64,000 nucleotides of DNA from Galeopsis tetrahit (GCA_963675135.1 OY776131.1:23241881-23305880); one strand, 5' to 3'; shown: positions 45,836 through 57,825, counted from the first letter of the stretch. Notes: generated from the letters alone by a model not told the origin. Program-made: numbers and translations.

Positions 45836-47293
45836 TGTTGGGATATAAATTCACCCTAAGCCCCACTTGAAGTTAGAATAGTTTTGATGGCCAAAACACT
45901 TAGAGTTTATAAATGTAATAGGATCAGCTGACTTGTATAGAACACCTTAGACTAGTCTTGTGTGATCAACTGTATTGATATCAGCTGATCAGCACAGTCC
46001 TGGCTTACATGCCTATCCTCAAGATGAGAAGAGTAGAAGACATGAAGACTAGAAGATCCTTGAAGACCAGATAAGTTAAGGTGCTTGTATACCTACTTAT
46101 CTGATGGAGTCCCAGATTAAAGATGGCCTAAAGCAGTACAAAGAATTACCAGATCAGAAGAGTGTTACTCTGCTGATATCAGAAGACAGAAGACCTAAGG
46201 CCAGAAGAGTAGTCAGAAGACTAGAAGTACAAATCAGAAGACTATGTGCTCTTCCAGGACTCAGCTGATTCCTAAGTCATATTGCAATTCAAACGAAGAC
46301 CTACCTTATTTAGAAGATTGACATGATCCCAGGATTGAAGCAATCAAGCGGCTGGAATCAAGGAATCAAGCCATTATGGAAAGAATGCTCCAACGGCTAG
46401 TCAACTCCAACGGCTAGTTGCAAGCAATCTCCATTATAAATACAAGAGGATGAGAAATCACAAACAAGAAGTCACAAGAGAGAATTCAACAAGCCAAGCA
46501 AGCAATCAAAGCTAAAAGCCATACTGTTCTAAGAATTCTCAAAAGAGCCAGAAACCATTAGATTATCTATAGCTCTTAAGTGATTTCTATCCAACCCCTA
46601 AGAACCTGAAACCTGTTCATATTGTATATTCATTGTTTTAGGCATAGTGGTTAAGCAAATTATAAGCTTGAACCATTAGTTGGATACACTTCAAAAACCA
46701 CAAACCCTCACCGAAAGGTTAAAGTTTTTGAACCCCTTAAAAGTGCAAGTGCTTACAATCACTTGTGGAGACCGTAGCTGTTAGGACGGCTCAGATCTCA
46801 AAGTCCTATCCTTGGGACTATAAAGGTCAAGACCCTTGTAATTTGTGGTAAATTAAAGGGATTAAACATCACGTGTGGACGTGAGAGTGGACGTAGGAAC
46901 GTATATCCGAACCACTATAAATCTGGTGTCATTTACCTTCTGCACTTTACATTTCTGCCTTTACATATATTTTTATATAGTGTATACTGTATTTTCAACT
47001 GTCTTCAAAACAAGGCCACAACTTTCAAACCAACATCAGCTGAGTACTTTCATAAAGCAAAACAAGTTAACACTTTCATAAGAAATTAAAAGAACGAGTC
47101 TAAACAAGGCCTACCATAATTCCGCATATAACCTCTTCAATCAGATCACTATAGTCATCTGGACCAGCAGACTTGTAGTCCAGTTGACATAGCAATCAGA
47201 AGAGGTTCCCAACTCTGTTGAAAAAGTTTTAAAGTCTATTCACCCCTCCCCTCTAGACTTTAATCCCATTCACTACTCGTTCAGGGACCAACA
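45836..47293 (+). repeat. Element C 5' LTR, 1458 bp
   Basis: Begins TGTTGGGATATAAATTCACC and ends AGGGACCAACA. TATA box TATAAATA at 46435-46442. Contains many AGAAGAC/AGAAGAG words. No gene. Confidence 0.93.
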
Positions 47294-47295
47294 AG

Positions 47296-47309
47296 TGGTA
47301 TCAGAGCAG
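47296..47309 (+). other. Element C primer binding site
   Basis: TGGTATCAGAGCAG, an exact match to the initiator tRNA-Met complement, two bases inside the LTR. Confidence 0.9.
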
Positions 47310-47424
47310 TGGTTCTAACGTACTACTGTCTCTAGATTATCAGAAGACTTGAGGGAGTCTTTCTGTAGTCCTCTTGAACAGATCTATTCTTTTTGAAAAA
47401 CTTATTTTTAAAAACTCATACAGC

Positions 47425-48588
47425 ATGAGTGCTAATATGCGAAAGTTGCCTAAGTTTTCAGTTGAGGATTATGATTACTGGAAGATCAGGATGAGGAAGA
47501 ATCTCACATCAGTCCACTACAAGATGTGGTCAGTAATCACTGAAGGCCCAATCACCATCATGGCAGTCAACACTGCAAATGGTGATCCAGAAATTCCAGT
47601 TGGAGAACTTGCCCCCAAGCCTATGAAGGACCTCACTCCAGAAGAGATGAAGCAATCCAATCTTGACAGCATTGCTCAAGATTACATAATGCAAACTCTT
47701 CCAAATGAGTACATTGCAAAGGTAATCCACTGTGACTCAGCCAAAGAGATGTGGGATGCATTGGCTCTTCTCTGTGAAGGAACTGAGCTGATCAAGGAGA
47801 GCAAGTTGTCAACAGCAGTCAAGAAGTTTGAACACTTCAAGATGCAACCAGAAGAGTCTATTGATCAACTAGACAATAGATTTACCAAGATCATCAATGA
47901 GATAGAATCTCTGGGCATGAAATATACAAATAGAGAGAAAAATCTAAAGATCTTAGACTCTCTAACCAAGAAATGGAGACTCAAGAAGACCATCATCAAA
48001 GATACTCAAGATATCAAGAAGTGGTCTGCACAGACTCTATTTCAGAACCTAAAAGCTCATGAATATGATCTTGAAAGAGAAGAAAACTCAGGAAGTGATG
48101 AGCCAACTGCAACACCATCTACTTCCAAGACTGTAGCCTTCAAAGCAGCCAATACAAAAGCTGCAAGTACCTCATCTGGCAAGACCTCACTGAAAACAGA
48201 AGACTGTGAAGGATCAGACATGAGTCTGAAAGAACAAATGGCTCTTATGATCAAGAGATTCGAAAGGATGAACACTCTCAATAGCAAATATAGAAAATTC
48301 TATAGAAACTACAAAGATAGAAGAGCAAGTTCACCCTCCAGAGGTTCTAGAGAAAGAACACCAGAAAGACATCCTAGAAAGGATGTGGAGTCATCTGACA
48401 GCCGAGGATCTAGAAGAAGAGATGCCACCCCTCCAAGGAAAGGCAACTCAAATCAGAAATCTGGATCATGCTTCAATTGTCGTAAACCAGGACACTATGT
48501 GTATGAATGTCCTGAACTGAATCTAGATGACAAAGAAGAAAGAAGGCCAAGAAGAGACAGAAGGATTCGGATAAACAAGCAATGGTGA
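47425..48588 (+). pseudogene. gag: Element C gag
   Basis: The first in-frame ATG is at 47425 (MSANMRKLPKFSVEDYDYWK). An earlier TTG is not a likely start. Capsid blocks: DYDYWKIRMRKNLTSVHYKM, AKEMWDALALLCEGTELIKE and DQLDNRFTKIINEIESLGMK. Basic region, then zinc knuckle CFNCRKPGHYVYEC (48469-48510). The frame ends at TGA 48586-48588 after a probable 1-bp deletion in the run near 48562. The protease-integrase frame starts just before this stop, at 48582. Element B's homologous segment is read through, so gag and pol were probably one ORF. The knuckle lies only about 76 codons before the protease motif, against about 455 codons in B. Confidence 0.9.
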
Positions 48589-51062
48589 CTGAAGAATCTG
48601 AATATCAAAGTGATGAACTTCCTACATCACCAGACTGCCAAATCTTCCCAGATGATTCAGACGACCTAGCTATGATGGCCATAGGTGAAAATGAGGAAAG
48701 GAGGGACCTATACAAAAGAGGAGGTCTAACAGGAGAAACATGGTACATAGATAGTGGATGCTCAACCCACATGACAGGAACCAAAGCCCTGCTGACCAAA
48801 TACATAGAAAAGAAAGGTCCAAAAGTCTTCTTTGGTGATAACGCGCACGGTAACACAAAAGGATATGGCACCCTTAAAAATGGTGACATTGAGGTACATG
48901 ATGTATCATATGTAGAAGGTCTTAAGTTTAATTTATTATCTGTTTCTCATTTTTGTGACACTGGTTACTCAGTCAAATTCTCTAAAGATGAGTGTCTCAT
49001 AAGTGATAAAAGAACAAAACAAAACCTTCTAACAGGATCTAGAAAGGGAAGTATGTATCTTGCAAATTGGAACAACTGTCCTAAGGATACATGTCTACTT
49101 GTGAAGAGCCCTAAAGATGTCAGCTGGCTATGGCACAAACGCCTTAGTCATCTGAACTTTAAGACTATGAACAAGTTAGCAAGAAAATCCTTAGTTGATG
49201 GTCTGCCTAATGAACTCTACTGTAAAGATCAGGTATGTGATGCATGTCAACAAGGAAAGCAAACAAAGGTCTCCTTCAAGACCAAGAAGACAGCATCAAC
49301 CAGCAGAGTTCTTGAATTGCTTCACATGGATCTCTTTGGACCAATCACTCCAACCACTCTAACAGGGAGGAAATACACTCTTATTGTTGTAGATGACTAT
49401 TCCAAGTTTACTTGGGTTATCTTCTTATACAAGAAGAGTGAAACACAACAGAAGCTCCCTGAACTATTGAAGAGGATCCAAGTAGAGAAAGGAGAACCAA
49501 TAGTGAAGATTAGAAGTGACAAAGGCACTGAATTTATTAACTCTTGTATTATTGCCTATTGTACTTCTAATGGTATTCAGCATGAGACAAGTGCAGCAAG
49601 AACACCACAGCAGAATGGTGTAGCTGAAAGAAGGGTCAGAACACTCAAAGAAGCTGCAAGAACACTCCTTGCTGAATTCTCCACTCCTAAGAAGCTATGG
49701 GCAGAAGCCATCAACACAGCTTGTCACACTCAAAACAGGTCAGGTATTCACAAAATTCATGAGAAAACCCCATATGAACTGTGGAAAGGAAGAAAACCTA
49801 GAGTATCTTACTTTCATATATTTGGTTGTAAGTGTTTCATCCACAACAATGGGAAGAGTAAGTTGAATGCTTTTGATGCCAAAGCAGATGAGGGGATATT
49901 CTTAGGATACTCCTCTACTAGCAAAGCATTTAGAGTACTCAACAAACGAACCCTTCTTGTAGAAGAAACACCTCATGTTATTTTTTATGAGTCTTGTGAA
50001 AAGAGTGCAGTAGAAATAAACTCAGCTGCAGATCAGATGAGACATCTAGTGATCAAATCCAAACCAGATGAGTTCATTGAAGTCAATGAACCTTTCCCTG
50101 AAGAACCAGAGGAGGATAAGCCTCATAGACCTGTCACTAGATCTCAAACTCAAGCAGGACAAGCTGACCAGAATCAAGATGCAACAATCCCAAATGCCAG
50201 GGGGAATGATCTCTTTGACACACAAGATACAGATGATGATCGACCTAATCAAGTCAACCCTCTTGATGGCACAAGAACAGATGAGAATCCAAGCTCATCA
50301 AATGCAGACACTCCTGTGAGACATACATGGAGAAACAATCATCCATCAAACCTCATCCTAGGAGGAGCAGACTCAGGTGTCAAGACCAGAAGACAACTGA
50401 ATCAAAACTCACAATCATCTATGTTCTGCTGGTGTGCCTTCCTATCCAACATTGAACCAGCTGACATAGAAGAAGCAATGACAGATAGCAATTGGATCAC
50501 TGCTATGCAAGAAGAACTAAACCAATTCGAAAGAAATGAAGTCTGGGAATTGGTAGATCGTCCTGAAAACCACAATGTAGTAGGAACAAAGTGGGTATTC
50601 AAGAACAAGAAGGACGGAAATGATGTGATAACTAGAAATAAAGCAAGGCTAGTTGCAAAAGGATATTCACAATCTGAAGGGATTGACTATGATGAAACCT
50701 TTGCTCCAGTAGCCAGACTAGAAGCTATTCGACTATTTCTAGCTTATGCATCATATATGGGCTTCAAAGTGTACCAAATGGATGTCAAGAGTGCTTTTCT
50801 AAATGGTATTCTGGTAGAAGAAGTATATGTAGAGCAGCCTCCAGGATTTGAAAAGGGTGATCAAGTATATCGACTGAAGAAGGCTCTCTATGGTCTAAAA
50901 CAAGCCCCTAGAGCTTGGTATGACACATTGTCACAATTCCTACTTGACAATGGATATACAAAAGGCAAAGTTGATAGAACTCTTTTCAGAATACAAGAAG
51001 GAGAAGACATTCTAATGGTGCAAATATATGTAGATGACATTATATTTGGATCACCCAATTAA
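48582..51062 (+). pseudogene. pol: Element C protease, integrase and reverse transcriptase
   Basis: 826-codon frame. Protease WYIDSGCSTHMTG at 48741. Integrase zinc finger (HKRLSHLNFKTMNKL...CDACQQGKQ) and DDE residues in LLHMDLFGPI, IRSDKGTEF and QQNGVAERR. Integrase C-terminus YFHIFGCKCFIHNNGKSKLN, then an acidic linker of about 130 residues. RT: NWITAMQEELNQFERNEVWE, YQMDVKSAFLNGILVEEVYV, LYGLKQAPRAWYD and the catalytic YVDDIIFGSPN. TAA at 51060-51062, a single-base change, comes right after this block. All catalytic residues are present. Confidence 0.94.
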
Positions 51063-51974
51063 GACATGTGCAAGAAGTTCTCTAAACTTATGCAAGGAAA
51101 ATTTGAAATGAGCATGATGGGTGAGATGAATTACTTCCTAGGACTTCAAGTCAAGCAGAGTCCAGAAGGGATCTTCATCAACCAGTCCAAGTATACCAAA
51201 AGCCTATTAGAAAGATTCAAAGCTCTACAAAGCAAGACTGCAAGAATCCCAATGATGACATCATTCAAAATGGAACCAGATGAGTCTGGAAAGGCAGTCG
51301 ACCAAGCTGAATATAGAGCACTGATTGGATCTCTACTATACCTTACAGCCAGCAAACCAGACATAACATTTGCTGTAGGAGTATGTGTTAGGTTTCAAGC
51401 AAACCCAAAGCAGAGTCATCTAGAAGCAGCAAGGAAGATTCTCAAGTACCTAAAAGGATCAGTCAACTTAGGACTATGGTACCCTGCTGATGACAATCTA
51501 GAATTGAGTGGCTATTCTGACTCAGACTATGGAGGATGTAGAATTGATAGGAAATCCACATCTGGAACCTGTCAATTCCTAGGCAACAAGTTTATTTCAT
51601 GTTTCTCTAAGAAGCAAACTTCAGTTGCAACCTCCACCACTGAAGCAGAATACATGGCAGCTGGAAGTTGTTGTAGTCAGCTGCTCTAGCTAGTTCAACA
51701 ACTCAAGGACTACAATGTAGAGGCAAGAGAAGTCCCTATCTATTGTGATAGCAGCAGTGCCATTGCCATCACTCAAAATCCAGTCCTCCACACAAGGTGC
51801 AAGCATGTCGACATTCGACACCACTTCATAAGAGACCACCTTGAAAAGAAGGACATCAAGATGGAGAAAATTCACACAGATATCCAAAGAGCAGACATCT
51901 TGACTAAGCCCCTAGCTGAAGAACGATTCAAGACCCTATGCTACAGCTTAGGACTCCTGGATCCAAGCACATGA
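51063..51974 (+). pseudogene. pol: Element C RT C-terminus and RNase H
   Basis: Same frame as the previous entry. MCKKFSKLMQGKFEMSMMGE and MNYFLGLQVKQSPEG complete RT. RNase H: YSDSDYGGCRIDRKSTSGTC and TTEAEYMAAGSCCSQLL, then TAG 51687-51689 in place of a Trp codon, then EVPIYCDSSSAIAITQNPVL, HVDIRHHFIRDHLEKKDIK, ADILTKPLAEERFK and LGLLDPST with a natural stop at 51972-51974. Two nonsense changes are the only damage to an otherwise intact pol C-terminus. Confidence 0.92.
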
Positions 51975-52560
51975 AGAGCAAAGATCAGCTGAAGACCTCA
52001 ACTGATATAGTTGTAGCAGGCTAGGAGGATCGGATGAGGTGAATAGACACCCTCATCTTCAGGTAAGTTCTTTCCCGATGAAGACAAATAAAGCTGAGGG
52101 AAAACATAGAGTTATCTAATCAAGGGGGAATCAATGATACCTTAAGAATCCTTGATGAAATACTCTAAAATCTGCACTGCATATTACATATATATATATT
52201 CAGCAGACTTGAACAAAGTTATTTGACATCTTTACTCTAAGCAATGTATAACTATGTATATTAATAAACTATTCTTCATAAAATACTTTATTCATATACA
52301 TATATACAGTATACTATTGAGTTATACTTGGTTGGATTAATACACCATCCTCACCGACTCAATAGTATGCATGCACTGTACGGATTTCAAATAACTCTTG
52401 CTCAAAATTTATAATTTCTGCATTCCATAAGATAAAGTCTGAATATCTTTAAATGTGAACCCTTGGATCAAGAATCTCATTGTTGATCTTAAGAAGTAAC
52501 TTTTCAGAAATTCAGACCTATCAACTCTATAGTTTTTGTCATCTTTCACTCCACTACCTC
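51975..52560 (+). other. Element C spacer after pol, no gene seen
   Basis: AT-rich non-coding sequence with TA runs (about 52185-52330). No motif recognised. Confidence 0.6.
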
Positions 52561-52571
52561 ATTTCTACCCC

Positions 52572-52636
52572 TATAAAAGGAGGAAGTTATGAGAACACCT
52601 AAGAACACAAATCACTAACCATTACTTTTGTTTCAG
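52572..52636 (+). promoter_or_regulatory. TATA box and splice-acceptor-like site in element C spacer
   Basis: TATAAAA at 52572-52578 is followed about 50 bp later by ACTTTTGTTTCAG|GT (acceptor-like AG at 52635-52636), directly before ATG 52639. It could be an internal promoter or a splice acceptor for a subgenomic transcript. Inference from sequence only. Confidence 0.35.
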
Positions 52637-52638
52637 GT

Positions 52639-52785
52639 ATGGAGATATTCGAAAGAAGAGATGGAATGGAGATCATCCCTCAACCAAGGTCTTGGGTGAA
52701 GGAGATGAAGATTTGTCCAGAAGATGAAGATGATGCAGATCAGCATACTTGGCTTACTCAACATGAGTATGCCTATGAAAACTAG
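52639..52785 (+). CDS. Small acidic ORF of 48 codons in element C spacer
   Basis: ATG follows the TATA/CAG signals described just upstream. The product starts MEIFERRDGMEIIPQPRSWV and is acidic (CPEDEDDADQHTWLTQ). It has no known motif, signal peptide or membrane segment. The end of the ORF lies in a roughly 23-bp local duplication (GAAAACTAGAGGAAGGAGAG), which is repeated immediately downstream at about 52798. It may be a leader peptide, the start of a captured gene, or chance. A following 76-codon frame (52797-53027) is basic and equally unrecognised. Confidence 0.25.
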   Translation: MEIFERRDGMEIIPQPRSWVKEMKICPEDEDDADQHTWLTQHEYAYEN

Positions 52786-53027
52786 AGGAAGGAGAGATGT
52801 CCTTATTGAAAACTAGAGGAAAGAGAGATGCAGAGGACAAAGTAGCAAACAAGCAGAGCTTCTTCTCCAGAGGGAAGTTCTACATGGAGAGCTTGTTATC
52901 AAAGGCTACTGTGTCTAAACAAAACATGAAGACCAAGTCCATGGCCCTCTCTTCGACTCCATTGAAGCCTCTTCCAATCTTCCTTCTCTTTCAAGAGAAG
53001 CGAAGAAATTCAAAAAGGACACATTAG

Positions 53028-53738
53028 ATGCTACAACCCATCTGATGATGAGGAACATCAGATGGTAAGGGCAATCTGAACCAGTGGGATATCATCCAGG
53101 CTGATCATCATATTGATTTGATGGTCCTACATGGTTCAGAGATAGAGCTGGAAGATCCATCAAACCAGGTTGGATCACCACTCACAATAAAGCTGGAAGA
53201 TCCATCATCCAGGTTGGATCATCACAGCAGCACTGAAGGATCCATCAAACCAGGTTGGACCTTCAAGCACAGAAGATTTACTCAGCAAATCTCAATCCTC
53301 TACTCAGCTGATCAGAAGACCAACTCAGCTGACCAGAAGACTTTCAAGGAAAATCAGCAAACTTTTTGAAGAAATCAGAAGACCTCACTCTGCTGATCAG
53401 ATCACTTCAATTTAGAGTATAATGACTAGCTTTGATCATGTAATTCATTCTAGATTTATTCCTGAATGTAATTAAACAAATTGGCCTATATAAGGAATGC
53501 AATTCACTTATAAAAAACGGCCTTGATGATCAATTCTTACCACAAAATTAGTCACAACGGCTATTTTTGGTAATGATGTCATTAGTACTTGATTACCATA
53601 TTGCCAGCAAATCAACAGTTGCCACATGGCAAATTCAGCCGGCAAATTTAAGAGAATGGTCCGAGATCAAAGAAGGAAAATCTTGGGTGTTACTCCACAT
53701 TAAAATCAATCTGACCGTTAGATCAAGAATTGCTGGAG
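53028..53738 (+). other. Element C spacer with imperfect 40-50-bp repeats
   Basis: Variants of GAAGATCCATCAAACCAGGT followed by TGGA recur three times between 53150 and 53265, and ATCAGAAGAC words are frequent to 53400. No coding similarity. Confidence 0.55.
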
Positions 53739-53858
53739 TATATATACAGCCCTTAAACCTTTCCCAAACCCTTTCGCTCACAAATCTCAAATTGATCTCA
53801 AACTCTCTCATTCTGCAAATTTGCTCAAGCTTTCGAAACCCAACACTCAAACACCAGA
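53739..53858 (+). promoter_or_regulatory. Core-promoter-like segment before the element C additional ORF
   Basis: TATATATA (53739-53746, context GAGTATATATACAGCCC) lies 113 bp upstream of ATG 53859. The intervening sequence is C/T/A-rich without ATG (CTTTCCCAAACCCTTTCGC, AAACTCTCTCATTCTGC), like a plant 5' UTR of about 80 nt. Element A has a similar TATA-plus-leader layout before its own additional ORF. Confidence 0.5.
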
Positions 53859-56126
53859 ATGGCAATCATTAAGATTTACGACGAGAAGACCAAGAACACC
53901 GGAACACTAGATGCAACAAAATGGTCTAAGGAAGGGAAGATGTTCACCGAGAATGCCCTGTTTTTCAAAGGCAAGCATACAGCAGCGAACAAGGAGATAC
54001 TTCTTCGATGTATCAACCTCAACCTTCGTGACTTTCTGGAAGCAGCACCAACAAACGTCTATGAACAAGATGTGCTGGCTTTCTACGCAAACGCTGTAAT
54101 GAAGGGATCTCAAGTTGAAAGTGTCATGGGTGGACACAAAGTCAAGGTAACAAGAGAAATCCTTCAGGAATTGTTCGGCTTGTCAAGGGGGAACATAAAT
54201 ATCTCCAACTACGTCATGGGTAGAGAAAAGGAGTATATGGAGATGTTTACTGATGGAAGAATAAAGGCTATTGATGCCACTGGGCTCAAGAAATCCCAAC
54301 TTGAACCTAAGTTTCAAACCCTGATGGACATTGCAGGCAAGATGTTGCTTGGTAACACATTCAGTCATGATGCTGTTACTAATCTAAAGGTTAGGGTTAT
54401 GGCTGCAATCTGGGATCAGATTGATGGAGATTGGCAAGGGTTATTCTTAGATAGAATTGCTCTTGAGGCCAAGAAAGTTACTTTGGACCTACAGTCAAGA
54501 GAATGGAAGGTGACAGCTACAGTCAGCTTTGTCAACAAGCTGAGCATCATCCTTCCAGATATTCTCCCAAAGAAGTACAAGATGGGACCTCATAAGACCT
54601 TCCACATCTCCAAGTATTATTTGAGAAAGGAAGCTCTTGCTGAGGCAGCAAGGTTGAAAGAAGAGAGGAGGAAGCTGTTGGCTGAAGCATCTTCCAAGGA
54701 TGCTGCTGAAGAGGCAGAAGAGTCTGCTCATGACTCTGCTGCAGAAAAAGAAGAAGATCCATCCAAAGAAGAGGCTCAAAAGAAGGCTGCTGAGGATGAT
54801 AATGATGACAATCAGACCTTAGCACAGAGAAGATTTCTGATCAGATCAGGGCTCATCTCCCCATCTGATTCAGATGCCACTCCCACTGCCTCTCCCTTGA
54901 AGAAGGCAGGTACTTCTAATCCCTCTCTCACTTTCACTACTTCTAAACTGTCGAAGGGTCAGAAGAGAAAGAAGAACAATTCTTCTTTCACCAAGAAAAC
55001 CAAGAAATCTAGGCTCCCTACTCCCATGAGCATAGCTCCTATTACATCCTTCAACCCTTCTGATGATTCCAACCCATCTGAACCTTCAAACACTGATACC
55101 CAAATCCCTGCTGATACTCACACAGCAGAGGAACAAGCCCAGCCTCAAACAACCTCAGAGCCACAACTGCCAAACCCTGTTGATGATCAAACTCAGATCA
55201 CAGCCTCATCCCCTGCTGATACCCAAACAGCAGATGTCCAAGATCATCAAACCCAACCATCTACTGATCTTCAATCAGAAATAGACCCAGACCAGCAGAC
55301 TCAACACCCTGCTGATGAACAAACCACTGAAGATCAAGAAAATATCACTTCCCAAAACCCTGCTGATACTCACACAGCAGAGGAAAATATTCCAACCACT
55401 CAATTTCCTATCATCACTGCCCCATCTGAGCAAGAAGACCTGACACCAGCAGACTTGACTCAAGCTGGTCTCTCTCAACCTCAGTTCAGAATGGTGCACT
55501 ATCCTATGTGCACAAGGGAGAAGATAATGAGGATGAAGATAGCCAACCTGCTCAAGGCTACTACTCCTGGTGTTGATGAGCAATCAATCCAATTTGAACA
55601 AGTACTTAGGATATGTACTTGGATTGAACTCAGAAGAGATGATATGGATGACCTTCTTGAGGTCATGGAAGGAATGGGAGGAAAAGCAAATTTCCTCGAC
55701 TGGGAGATGGAGCAAAAGGAAGTTGCACAAGTTCGATCTTTTGCTCAGCTGCTATCAGATGAGGCACTGACTGCAGTTTGCAACAGGATTCTAGGAATCC
55801 ACACTGATGATATCTCTGTTCCAGAAGGTTCATCAGATCAGCAGACAGCTGGAAAAACAATGGTGGATGACTCAGCTGTCCCTGCAGATGACTCAGCTGC
55901 ACCAGCTGACAAAGAAGAGATTGAAAGAGAAGTAGTCAGAGTACCAGATCACTTCAAGCCTTCAGAAAATCTGACTCACTTCATTGACAATCGAGAGGAT
56001 GCAGGCAGACGAATCATGACCCATTTGACTAAGGCCACCACCTGCTTCCTCAATGAGGAGTACCTATCAGCTGAAGAGAGAGGCAAAGCATTAATTGTTC
56101 ATCCAAAGCCTCAAGGTACTACCTGA
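53859..56126 (+). pseudogene. Element C additional ORF, first part (plant transposon-protein-like domain)
   Basis: ATG at 53859 after a leader-like sequence. Residues about 30-260 are a helical module homologous to that of B: LLRCINLNLRDFLEAAPTN, YEQDVLAFYANAVMKG (68-83), 'KVKVTREILQELFGLSRGN' (94-112) and LEPKFQTLMDIAGKMLLGNT (148-167). This pattern, with 'FYAN' and 'FGL', resembles PF20167-type plant proteins of unknown function. Residues about 265-320 are acidic and helical (EEAEESAHDSAAEKEEDPSK). About 340-530 are Pro/Gln/Thr-rich with repeats of PADTQTA / PADTHTAEE. A second folded region is at 540-640. No membrane segment. TGA 56124-56126 (CGA to TGA likely) separates this from the second part in the same frame. 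Confidence 0.75.
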
Positions 56127-57602
56127 ACTCCTACCCCATCTGTTGATCATACAGCAGACATCTGCTCCCAGGTCAAAGCTGCAATAGACTTGCACTTTGA
56201 GAAAGGGTCAGGCCTGCAGCTAGGAAGATATGTTGAGAAAGCTGCAAGGGAACAGAAGACTCGTCTTCATGACCAGATTCTTGACATTGAAGACAAGTTT
56301 GGTGAAGCACTTCATCAGCAGATAGGAGAATATTTGAGTACCTATCAGAAATTGTCAGGTGACACCTCCAAAATGTTTGCTGATCTTTACACTGATGAGA
56401 CGCACCGCATGGAGACCACCTACAAAACAAAAATTGAAGAAGCTGAAGCAAGAGCCACTGAAGGTCAAACCCTTCTTAAGGCAACTGCAGAGGAGAATGA
56501 GAAACTGCAGACTCAGCTGAAGGAGACAGCAGCCAAGTTGGAAGCACTTACTGAAAAGCTCGAAGCTGCCTCCTCAACCAACTCACTTGCTCATGTCATG
56601 GAGCACAGTATCTCCCATATTACTGCCGTCAGCAAGGTTAATGCCATGGCACTGAAACAAACTCTGAAAGTGGAAATCATGAATGCCATGAAGCCTTTTG
56701 CGGCTGCACTTGCTGAAGCCAAAAAGGGGGAAGATATGTTGATAAGAGCTCTTGAGAAGTCTACTGCACAGCAAGCTGTAATGGTAGTATCTCAAGATGA
56801 GCTGAATGAAACCTTGGGTGGTTTAAAAAGCAAAATCAAGAGTAGGCAAGAGAAAGGCAAAGGCAAAGAAACTGCTCAAGAAGATACCCAAACACCCACT
56901 CAAGCTCCTGCTAAGAGTCTACAGATCACTGCTCTTGTAGAACAAGTTCCTGAGAAGAGGATGACAAGGAAAAGGAAGGCAGATGAGCAAGCTCAGTCAG
57001 CTCAGACCAGTAAGAAGTCAACTCCAGCAGAGCCTACTGCAGAAGAGAAAGAGGCTCTAGAGTTGAAGAAAAAGAAGTTGCTTGAAGCTCAAGAGCTTAA
57101 GCAAAAGAAGCTGAATGATGCGAAGGCAGTCAAAGCCAAATTTGAAAGGAAAATTGCCAAACTCAGGAAAGCACTCAAGGACAAAGCAAAAGAAGATAAT
57201 GTCCTAGTGTTTGATAGCAATTATGTGGATTATTTAGCCCTTCAAGATGAGCTACCAAGATGGTATCCCCTGAAGAAGAAGTGGCAAATTCAACACCACA
57301 TTGTAAGGAAATTTGGCCCTCTCCCTACTTATGAAGATGAATTCTTCCAGTTCAATCAGTTCATGACCTATGAAGATCCAGTGTTCTGGGAAGAAGTTGT
57401 CAAGACAGCCAAAGAGCTTGACAATTGCAGAATCCTAACACCTGAAGAACCCAAATGGGATCCACCCATTCTGGATTCAGGAAGAGCCAACATGATTGAA
57501 ATCAAAAGGATTTTGTACAAGATATATGAAGAGGAGAATGTTACAGATGTGCAGCACATGGAAGAAGTTCGAGCTCGTCTGTACCTTGCCTACCGCGTTT
57601 GA
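56127..57602 (+). pseudogene. Element C additional ORF, second part (coiled coil and C-terminal domain)
   Basis: Continues in the same frame (TPTPSVDHTADICSQVKAAI). A long coiled coil spans about 56290-56580 (EEAEARATEGQTLLKATAEE and onward) and about 56640-56860. Then comes a Lys-rich segment (RMTRKRKADEQAQSAQTSKK, LELKKKKLLEAQELKQKK) able to bind nucleic acid or act as a nuclear signal. The last 130 residues look folded (YVDYLALQDELPRWYPLKKK, YLAYRV at the end), with natural TGA at 57600-57602. The layout parallels the B additional ORF. One nonsense codon apart, the whole reading of about 1250 codons is open, which argues for past selection. Confidence 0.75.
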
Positions 57603-57825
57603 AGAACAGAAGACCTGATGAAGACTACTTTAGAAGTTTAAGGAAACTATTACTTGTAATCTGAAAAAGCTCTATATATATTCAAGTTCTAGTTCTTTTT
57701 GCTTACAAGACAAAACTCTCATTGTCTTCATCAGATACTTCAGTTTAACATGTTATAAACTCTTATCTTATTTCATTAAGAGCACTTATCAAATATAGTT
57801 TTGGCTTCATCAAAAAGGGGGAAAT
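57603..57825 (+). other. Element C 3' untranslated region and polypurine tract
   Basis: About 220 bp non-coding, ending CAAAAAGGGGGAAAT (57811-57825) before the 3' LTR. Confidence 0.8.

Noticed and set aside
53739..57602. C additional ORF as a captured ordinary host gene with its promoter
   Set aside because: Not excluded, but a homologous ORF occurs at the same place in B and a related module in A, so long association with the elements is the simpler reading.
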